Below are positions 58,010 to 64,000 of a stretch of 64,000 nt of DNA, in pieces; positions within the stretch are counted from its first letter, which is position 1, and every line of letters begins with the position of its first letter. The notes under the pieces were generated by a model that ran no database searches, was not told where the DNA came from, and worked only from the letters and a program-made list of their open reading frames with translations. The stretch is taken from assembly GCA_027488395.1 (NCBI GenBank), contig JAIYBT010000005.1, positions 1 through 64,000 of the forward strand. The letters are read 5' to 3'. Made by a program: the position numbers and the translations under genes. The DNA comes from Methylophilaceae bacterium (lineage in GTDB: Bacteria; Pseudomonadota; Gammaproteobacteria; Burkholderiales; Methylophilaceae).

Positions 58010-58921
58010 TTAAAGCACATAAAACCAGAAAGGCAGGCTGAGCATGCTCAGCACTGTGGTGGTAAACACCGCCGCTGCATATAGCGTACTATCCAGTTGA
58101 TAGCGCTCACAAATCACCACGCCAAATACCATGGTCGGCATGGCGGCGAGCAAGGTCACGGTGGACACGATCTCATGTGGCAAACCCAGCACCTGTGCCA
58201 CATGCCATGCTACCCAAGGCCCCACCAATAATGCCAACACACAGACTGGCAGGAGTGTGTTGAGCAGATGCCAGCTAAACACATCCCAACGGACACTCAT
58301 GCCCAAGGCAATCAGCATCAGCGGCACCACGCCGCCTGCCAGTGTATGCAGCGCATGTTGCACCATTGCTGGCTCTGGTGTGTCGGAAAAATTCAACACA
58401 ACTGCGAGCAACAACGCCCACAAAGGCGGCACCCGCATTAAGGCTGAAAGTGGATGCGCTTTAACGGCACTGCCGCCGTAATGCTGCGCGAGTAAAATGC
58501 CCACTGTGAGCAAAGTGGGCGTACAGGCAAATAAATCATATTTGAGGGTGATGGCTTGCGACCACTCGCCCATCACTTCACTGGTCACTGGCAAGCCTAA
58601 ATACATTGCGTTGGGAAACGTCGCCGCCAATAACAACGCACCTTGTTGCGGCCGATTGAGCGCCATTAAGCAACAACATACCCACATCACACTGAGGTTA
58701 ACAAGAAGACGCGAAAACGCAGTGAGCGCGATACTGGCTGTGCTGACATCAAACGGTGCTTGCCACAACACATCTAGCACCAAAGCGGGTAATAAGATAA
58801 AAAACACCACATCGGTGAGCGCACGTCGATGCGACAGCGCTGATAGATGGTCTGGCGCAACACGGCGCCAAAGCATGCCTGCTGCAATTAATATCGCCAT
58901 TTGACACATCACTGTAAACAC
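58010..58921 (-). CDS. AEC-family (auxin efflux carrier) transporter
   Basis: A 303-residue membrane protein with about ten hydrophobic segments in the 5+5 arrangement of the AEC family. FFILLPALVLDVLWQAPF, AATFPNAMYLGLPVTSEVMG and the late LLAAMPTMVFGVVICERYQLD match the family, which exports carboxylates, amino acids or similar anions. The substrate cannot be told. It is a monocistronic gene on the minus strand upstream of argA. Confidence 0.85.
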   Translation of the reverse strand: MFTVMCQMAILIAAGMLWRRVAPDHLSALSHRRALTDVVFFILLPALVLDVLWQAPFDVSTASIALTAFSRLLVNLSVMWVCCCLMALNRPQQGALLLAATFPNAMYLGLPVTSEVMGEWSQAITLKYDLFACTPTLLTVGILLAQHYGGSAVKAHPLSALMRVPPLWALLLAVVLNFSDTPEPAMVQHALHTLAGGVVPLMLIALGMSVRWDVFSWHLLNTLLPVCVLALLVGPWVAWHVAQVLGLPHEIVSTVTLLAAMPTMVFGVVICERYQLDSTLYAAAVFTTTVLSMLSLPFWFYVL

Positions 58922-59081
58922 AGGGTAATCCTCACAAAAGGGGCGTGATCGTTTGTTTGATGAAAATTTTTTTTAGAGGAAGCACGCACTAAAAAACAGA
59001 CTCCGATTTAATCAGACATGCTTATTTTTTCAAGCCATGGATAGTTGAGATAGCCAGGTTTGATGAATATTTTAAAAGGTG

Positions 59082-59312
59082 TTAACCAGCTTCCACGCGT
59101 ACAGAACACTGTAACGCAGTCACACAAGGAATTTCTAAATGACCCGTTGCAGGGAATTTCTCTGTTTCAGCCGTCCAGTCAAATGTATATTTGTCATGGA
59201 CGGGAATAAGACGGTTCGGTCTTTCTTGTAGCACAGACTTGATCGTAAATTGTTGATGAAATCGAATGATGAAGGCAATGACCGTGGTGAATATACCTAA
59301 ATAAAACCACAC
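59082..59312 (-). CDS. Small N-terminally anchored protein, unknown
   Basis: A 76-residue ORF starting with GTG directly after the rsmE stop (TAAGTG), with a G-rich GGGGGG about 8 bases upstream. The N-terminus is one hydrophobic helix (WFYLGIFTTVIAFIIRF), followed by a polar region with three tryptophans or prolines in RPNRLIPVHDKYTFDW. No family recognised. Translational coupling to rsmE supports a real gene, but it could be a chance frame. Confidence 0.45.
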   Translation of the reverse strand: MWFYLGIFTTVIAFIIRFHQQFTIKSVLQERPNRLIPVHDKYTFDWTAETEKFPATGHLEIPCVTALQCSVRVEAG

Positions 59313-60047
59313 TTAAAAATCCCCCCATGCCGCCTGCATACAGGCCAGTGCGGTGACTGCCGCGGTTTCGGTACGAAGAATTCTAGGGCCAAGCAAAATG
59401 GATTGAAATTGGTGTTGCATCGCCAAGGTGATCTCACTTGGGCTTAAGCCGCCTTCAGGGCCGATCAGCATATTGACTGGCGTCTGTGGCGCTTTTAAAT
59501 CTGTTAAGCGTTTTGCGCCTTCGGGGTTGAGGAGCATATTAAGCGCTGAGGCGTCACCAAATTGCGCGAGCCATTGCGCCAGTGTGAGGGGCGCATGCAC
59601 TTTGGGCACCACGGCGCGCCCGCTTTGCTCGCAGGCGGCAATCACCACGCCTTGCCAATGCTCGATACGTTTCTCGGCGCGGTCACCAGAAAGCTTGGTC
59701 ACACTGCGTTCGGTGCTTAAGGGGAAAATCTCACTCACCCCTAGCTCCACCGCTTTTTGCAAGGTGTAATCCATGCGGTCGCCGCTAGAAATACCTTGCA
59801 GTAAGCGCACGTTGAGGGGGGATTCATTGTGGATGGCGGTGCGATTGACGACGGTGACATGCGCGGATTTTTTTTCAACGCTGGTGAGGGTGCAGCCATA
59901 ATCATGGCCATCGCCACAAAATAAGGTGAGGCTGTCACCCACGTTTAAACGCAGTACACGGATCGCGTGCGCACTGGCGTTTTCGCTCAAAGGGTGTATC
60001 GCGCCAACTACCAATGGCGTCGGACTAAAAAAACGCAGGTTAGACAT
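59313..60047 (-). CDS. rsmE: 16S rRNA m3U1498 methyltransferase RsmE
   Basis: A 244-residue SPOUT methyltransferase. RFF near the start, AHAIRVLRLNVGD (PUA-like N-domain), YTLQKAVELGVSEIFPL, SERSVTKL, and the knot segments LIGPEGGLSPSEI and LGPRILRTETAAV are diagnostic. It methylates U1498 of 16S rRNA. I start at ATG 60047 (MSNLRFFSP); the ORF track's longer start adds a non-conserved tail. Divergent from the thioredoxin-like gene. Confidence 0.94.
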   Translation of the reverse strand: MSNLRFFSPTPLVVGAIHPLSENASAHAIRVLRLNVGDSLTLFCGDGHDYGCTLTSVEKKSAHVTVVNRTAIHNESPLNVRLLQGISSGDRMDYTLQKAVELGVSEIFPLSTERSVTKLSGDRAEKRIEHWQGVVIAACEQSGRAVVPKVHAPLTLAQWLAQFGDASALNMLLNPEGAKRLTDLKAPQTPVNMLIGPEGGLSPSEITLAMQHQFQSILLGPRILRTETAAVTALACMQAAWGDF

Positions 60048-60134
60048 GCAAACAACTTGGCAAATAAAGGCGATAATAACGCAAATTTGTGGTCTATCAG
60101 GGCATTGTGTCCCCAAAAAAATAAAGGAGTAGTG

Positions 60135-60686
60135 ATGGCGAGTATCAGCCCCCCGATTTGTACATTTGGTTGGCCAGCGCCAGCATTTGCCTTGCCCGAT
60201 GTGGATGGCAACCTAGTGAGTTTGCAGTCAAGCATGGGTGAAAAAGGCTTGTTGGTGATGTTTATCTGTAACCATTGCCCGTATGTCAAAGCCATTTTGC
60301 CGCGGTTAATTGTTGACGTCACTGCGCTCAAAGCACTTGGTGTGAACACGGTTGCCATCATGTCAAACGACCCCAGCGACTATCCCGAGGACAGTCTAGA
60401 CAATATGCGCACACTGGCGCATGACTTAGCCCTGCCTTTTCCCTATTTGTATGACGAAACGCAAGCCATTGCCAAAGCTTACGATGCGGTGTGTACCCCA
60501 GATTTTTTTGGCTTTAATCAAAACTTTCAATTGCAATACCGCGGACGTTTTGACGAAAGCCGCAAAGAAACGGCGCCTGCTAGCACGCGTGATTTATACC
60601 ATGCGATGAAACTGGTGGCGGAAACGGGTCAAGGACCAAAAGATCAAATAGCGAGTATTGGCTGCTCGATTAAGTGGAAAGGATAA
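60135..60686 (+). CDS. Thioredoxin-like/AhpC-TSA family protein
   Basis: A 183-residue cytoplasmic protein of the redoxin superfamily, without a signal peptide. FALPDVDGNLVSLQS starts the fold, the putative active site is ICNHCPYVKAILPRL, and AYDAVCTPDFFGF carries a cis-proline and a further cysteine. The family is widespread and annotated as thioredoxin family protein; its substrate is unknown. AAAGGAG lies before ATG 60135, which is why I reject the longer ORF at 59967. Confidence 0.87.
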   Translation: MASISPPICTFGWPAPAFALPDVDGNLVSLQSSMGEKGLLVMFICNHCPYVKAILPRLIVDVTALKALGVNTVAIMSNDPSDYPEDSLDNMRTLAHDLALPFPYLYDETQAIAKAYDAVCTPDFFGFNQNFQLQYRGRFDESRKETAPASTRDLYHAMKLVAETGQGPKDQIASIGCSIKWKG

Positions 60687-60709
60687 AAAAAGGCTGGTTA
60701 CCCAGCCTT
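60685..60709 (-). terminator. Terminator for the PEP-CTERM gene
   Basis: AAGGCTGG/CCAGCCTT with a 4-base loop, followed on the minus strand by a run of T. It lies 17 bases after the stop of the minus-strand PEP-CTERM gene and, less perfectly, could also stop the plus-strand thioredoxin-like gene. Confidence 0.82.
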
Positions 60710-60725
60710 GATTGTAGCTTGCTTG

Positions 60726-63700
60726 TTAGGTGGTCATGAGTGGAAGACGTCTCCATCCGACTAACCCTAACAGCCCTAGCCCTAAAAGCATGGTGGAGGA
60801 AGGTTCTGGCACTGGCACCGTCACCACACGCAATGTGAGATTGTTGTTATTGTATTCTGCGTTAAACAGATAGCCATTGGCTTGAGTAAAGTCTAAATTG
60901 GCAAATTGGCTATTGTTGAGTCGCTGATTCCAAGTCATCACGGTAAAGCTGTCACCCACTTTAAAATTGACGCCATCTAATAAGTTGATTGCCAGTGTGC
61001 CGCCCAATAAAGCATTGCCTGATATGCTAAATAAATCAAACTCACCCGCCTGCGTGCCGCCTAAATCGACCAGAAATTGTCCTGTAGTCGATTGTACCAA
61101 ATTGCCAATTAGCGATAATTGCCCAGCCTCTTGGATGCCGCCAGCCGCCAGCGTACCAGTGTTGGTAAGATGAAAGTTCGCGCGAATGGTGCCGCCGCCA
61201 GTCAGTATGCCTGCATTGCTAAACACGGGTGCTTGACCGCTCAGCTCGGCCCCATTAGCGACGTTGAGATGACCCTGATTATTAAAGCCACTCAACAAGC
61301 GCAACGTGCCAGCATTGACTTGAATGTTTCCCGTATTGTTTAAGGTTAAACCGTCGCCAAATGTAGTCATGCTGCTGGTTGTTTTGGTCAATGTGCCTTG
61401 GTTATCAAAACGTGAGATCGTGCCGCCATAGCCATTTGAGATATCTACATTACTGGTGGTTTGATCTACCCAATTCCCCAAATTGACCAGTTGAGCGCCA
61501 CTACCCGTATAAATCGTACCGCCTGTGTGGGTGGTGTTGCCTGCAAACTGGATGGTATGGCCATTCATCACTGCGTGTGTACTCTCGGCGAGTGTGGTGT
61601 TGCCCTCAAAGCGCGTTGTGCCTGCGCCAGTGATTGTGCCTTGTGACCAGTAAAAATCGCCTGCCAAACGAAGCACATGGTGATTGTTGATGATGGAATC
61701 GTTTAATACGGTTTGACCACCTTGTACGACTAAATCGCCAGAGGTGTTAAACGTTCCTCGACCCTCTATTTTGAGCGAACCTGCATTGTTAATGGCGCCT
61801 TTAAGGTTCGCATTGCCTGAATTAAATTTAAGTACCGCAGTGCTAGCGATATTGATGTGCCCTGTGGCATTGTTTGTCTCACCTGAAAATTGCAAGGTGC
61901 CTGCATTGACGTTTAACGTGCCAGTGTTGTTAAAAACAGTGCCTCCACCAATAACAAACTCTGTATTTGAGGCCTTGTTAAACGTGCCTGTATTTTCAAA
62001 TATGGAGCTTGCACCACCATAGCCATTTGAAAGTGAGTTATTTCCAGTGTTTTGATCTGTCCAAGTACCTAGGTTGATTAAACGCGAACCTTGCCCTGTG
62101 TAAATAATGCCGCCAGTGTGGCTGGTGTTGCCAACAAACTCGATGGTGTGGCCATTCATGATTGCATGGGTGCTCTCAGAAAGCGCGGTGTTGCCTTCCA
62201 ATCGGGTGGTGCCAACGCCAGTCAGTGTGCCCTGTTTCCAATCGAAGGCCCCTGTGATACGCAACACATCGTTGTTGTTTATCGTCGAGTCATTCAAGAT
62301 CGTCTGTCCACCTTGTATGACCAAGCTTTCAACTGGATTTAATACGCCTCGACCTTCAATTTTCAAGATACCGTGATTGATAATGGTGCCTTTGATATTG
62401 GCAGGGCCTGAAGATAATCTTAACGCCCCTGCACTTGCAATATTGATTTGTCCTGTGGTGCTATTGAGTCCTGATTGAATGTCGAGCATGCCTGCATTTA
62501 CGTTTAATGTGCCTGTATTATTAAATGTAACACCGCCAGTAACGATAAACGCTGAATTTGAGTTCTTGTTAAATGTGCCTATATTTTCAAATATTGAGCT
62601 GGCACCACCATAGCCATTTACAAGTAAGTTATAGCCAGTGTTTTGTTCTGTCCAAGTACCTAGGTTAATTAAACGTGAACCCTGCCCTGTGTAGATAATG
62701 CCGCCAGTGTGGGTGGTGTTGCCTGCAAACTCCATGCGATGACCGTTAATAAGTGCATGGGGACTCTCAGCCAGCGTGGTGTCGCCCTCGAAGCGAGTGG
62801 TGCCACTACCCGTCACTGTGCCCCCTTGCCAATAGCTTGCACCACTGACCACTGCTAAACCATTGTTTTGAAAATTAGATTGATCTTCCAAGACCAATCC
62901 ACCCAAATTTGCACGTTCGCTCAACCTTAAATCGCCATATCGGGCCAGTGTCAACGTGCCCGAGCCGATAATCTCAGCAATTTGTTGGATGTTATTTAGC
63001 CGCGTATTTGCCTTGCCAAGAAAAGCGGCATCCCCCGCTTGTGGTCGACCACCATTGCCTCCAGTCCAATTTGAATCCGCATTCCACAAGCCGCCATCTT
63101 CTGGGCCCGACCAATAAAAGTTAAAGCCTTTCATGCTAATGGTCAGCCCATCCACGTCATAAGTGGTGCCTAAACGATAATTGGCCGCTTGCGCAAAACG
63201 AATAGCATCGAATGCGCTGTTGGCTGTGCGGTCAGTCCAGGTGAGCACTTTATAGTCTCTACCACGCACTAATTCTTCAGTCACATTCACATTGAGGGTG
63301 CCGCCCAACGTGGCTGTGCCGCTAATGGCCAGCAGATCCGCCGCCGTGCGTGCTAAATCGATGTTGATTTGACCGGCAGAGGTTTGGGTCAAGTGACTAA
63401 AGATAGACAATTGACCCATGCTATTCAAAGCACCTGGTGACAAAGTGCCTGCGTTGTTGAAGGTACCTGCCGCGCTTATCGCACCGTTGCCGGTGATGGT
63501 GCCCGCGTTGTTGAAGGAGCTTCCCAGCACTGCGCCGCTGGCGATGTTGATTGTGCCTTGGTTAACAGCGTTAAAAAAATTCGTGGATAAAACACCTGCA
63601 TTGATATTGAGGATACTTGTGCTATCTACGTTGAGGTTTGCAATAAAACTAGACGCCCCAAGGTTGAGCGTGCCGTTGTTAAGCTCAGTTCTACCCCCTA

Positions 63701-64000
63701 GGCTGAGTCCGTCATGCGCATTCACAGTGCCGCCATTACTCACTCTTAGAAGCCCAAAATTGCTAACGTTAACGTTTCGATTTAAATGATAGGCTGTCGT
63801 TGAAAAGTCAATTGTTCTACCAACATTAATTTGACCTGTACTTGTGCCTCCGCCAACAATGGTCAATATGCCATTGTTTACATTTACGACACCAGCGTTG
63901 TTAAAGGCAAGGCCATGTTTCCCAATTTCAGTAATGATAAAGTTGTGAAAAGTGCCTTGGTTTTCAAATACACCACCTCTGTTGCTAATTGCATCCCCAC
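60726..64000 (-). CDS. Large repetitive PEP-CTERM surface protein (5' end outside window)
   Basis: At least 1090 residues; the frame is open to the right edge, and the start given in the ORF track (a TTG at 63866) is internal. The protein is rich in Asn, Gly and Thr with short beta-strand repeats such as FNNTGTLNVNAGTL and INIASTAVLKF, like large secreted adhesin or haemagglutinin repeats. It contains three 197-residue repeats. The C-terminus has the sorting signal VPEPSSTMLLGLGLLGLVGWRR: PEP motif, hydrophobic helix, arginine pair, as recognised by exosortase. It is likely exported and processed to the cell surface or extracellular matrix. The exosortase gene is not in the window. Confidence 0.88.
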   Translation of the reverse strand, partial: GDAISNRGGVFENQGTFHNFIITEIGKHGLAFNNAGVVNVNNGILTIVGGGTSTGQINVGRTIDFSTTAYHLNRNVNVSNFGLLRVSNGGTVNAHDGLSLGGRTELNNGTLNLGASSFIANLNVDSTSILNINAGVLSTNFFNAVNQGTINIASGAVLGSSFNNAGTITGNGAISAAGTFNNAGTLSPGALNSMGQLSIFSHLTQTSAGQINIDLARTAADLLAISGTATLGGTLNVNVTEELVRGRDYKVLTWTDRTANSAFDAIRFAQAANYRLGTTYDVDGLTISMKGFNFYWSGPEDGGLWNADSNWTGGNGGRPQAGDAAFLGKANTRLNNIQQIAEIIGSGTLTLARYGDLRLSERANLGGLVLEDQSNFQNNGLAVVSGASYWQGGTVTGSGTTRFEGDTTLAESPHALINGHRMEFAGNTTHTGGIIYTGQGSRLINLGTWTEQNTGYNLLVNGYGGASSIFENIGTFNKNSNSAFIVTGGVTFNNTGTLNVNAGMLDIQSGLNSTTGQINIASAGALRLSSGPANIKGTIINHGILKIEGRGVLNPVESLVIQGGQTILNDSTINNNDVLRITGAFDWKQGTLTGVGTTRLEGNTALSESTHAIMNGHTIEFVGNTSHTGGIIYTGQGSRLINLGTWTDQNTGNNSLSNGYGGASSIFENTGTFNKASNTEFVIGGGTVFNNTGTLNVNAGTLQFSGETNNATGHINIASTAVLKFNSGNANLKGAINNAGSLKIEGRGTFNTSGDLVVQGGQTVLNDSIINNHHVLRLAGDFYWSQGTITGAGTTRFEGNTTLAESTHAVMNGHTIQFAGNTTHTGGTIYTGSGAQLVNLGNWVDQTTSNVDISNGYGGTISRFDNQGTLTKTTSSMTTFGDGLTLNNTGNIQVNAGTLRLLSGFNNQGHLNVANGAELSGQAPVFSNAGILTGGGTIRANFHLTNTGTLAAGGIQEAGQLSLIGNLVQSTTGQFLVDLGGTQAGEFDLFSISGNALLGGTLAINLLDGVNFKVGDSFTVMTWNQRLNNSQFANLDFTQANGYLFNAEYNNNNLTLRVVTVPVPEPSSTMLLGLGLLGLVGWRRLPLMTT
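61059..62831 (-). repeat. Three 591-bp tandem repeats in the PEP-CTERM gene
   Basis: Equivalent tryptophan codons fall at 62829, 62238 and 61647, exactly 591 bases (197 codons) apart; NGH-coding positions show the same spacing. Each unit starts with W-QGT-TG-GTTR-EG-T-L-ES-HA and contains THTGGIIYTGQGS and NGYGGA-S-FEN. Units one and two are most alike; the latter half of the third (61059-61650) has diverged. Confidence 0.85.

Noticed and set aside
61461-63789. Plus-strand ORFs such as 62091, 62107 and 63418
   Set aside because: Antisense shadows of the repetitive PEP-CTERM gene; they recur because the gene has internal repeats.

Overview
This window reads as a chromosomal segment of an obligate or near-obligate methylotrophic betaproteobacterium, most likely Methylophilaceae (Methylotenera/Methylophilus-like). 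That assignment is an inference from gene content: the tail of a XoxF-type methanol dehydrogenase with its J and G partners, a molybdenum NAD-dependent formate dehydrogenase, PEP-CTERM protein sorting, and betaproteobacterial gene orders. Nearly all of the DNA is coding, genes are tightly packed, and many neighbours overlap by ATGA. No tRNA, rRNA, insertion sequence, prophage or CRISPR array was seen.

Layout. 1-2.6 kb: end of xoxF, then xoxJ, xoxG and a second, lipoprotein-like copy of the XoxG cytochrome, each separated by strong terminators or gaps. 2.6-9.5 kb: type II NADH dehydrogenase, then on the minus strand bcp-phoH-lplT and a tonB-histidine kinase pair. 9.6-18.7 kb: molybdenum cofactor genes moaA-mobA-moeA (minus) divergent from the formate dehydrogenase operon fdsGBA-fdsC-fdsD (plus); the two sets serve one enzyme. 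18.8-29.2 kb: housekeeping genes (GT39 glycosyltransferase, trxA-rho-rpmE, a TlpA-like protein, DUF3579, dolP, yraN, rsmI, pyrC, an EF-hand/BON protein, ung, RNase P RNA, a membrane-anchored glutaredoxin). 29.5-48.2 kb: a complete division and cell wall (dcw) cluster from mraZ to lpxC, with a small insertion between ftsW and murG. 48.2-54.9 kb: slt, an NDUFA9-like reductase, cca, and minus-strand genes including slmA. 55-57.7 kb: argB and an unusual argA. 58-60.7 kb: an AEC-family transporter, rsmE and a thioredoxin-like protein. 60.7 kb to the end: a very large PEP-CTERM surface protein with internal repeats, cut by the window edge.

How the genes fit together: methanol oxidation (xox) and formate oxidation (fds plus Mo cofactor synthesis) are the entry and exit steps of C1 dissimilation. 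Formate-derived NADH can feed NDH-2. The dcw cluster supplies peptidoglycan precursors and the divisome, and slmA lies a few kilobases away.

The most unusual items are: (1) an N-acetylglutamate synthase (ArgA) carrying an in-frame N-terminal XRE-type helix-turn-helix domain. Its own predicted promoter holds two TTTGCAAA palindromes exactly 30 bp apart, one over the -35 and one beside the -10, which suggests a metabolic enzyme that is its own repressor. (2) A 143-bp duplication/insertion between ftsW and murG that duplicates the end of ftsW, the Shine-Dalgarno and the ATGA junction, and so creates a 48-codon ORF that keeps the overlap relay intact. (3) Tandem periplasmic and lipoprotein forms of the XoxG cytochrome. 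(4) A PEP-CTERM protein with three repeats of exactly 591 bp.
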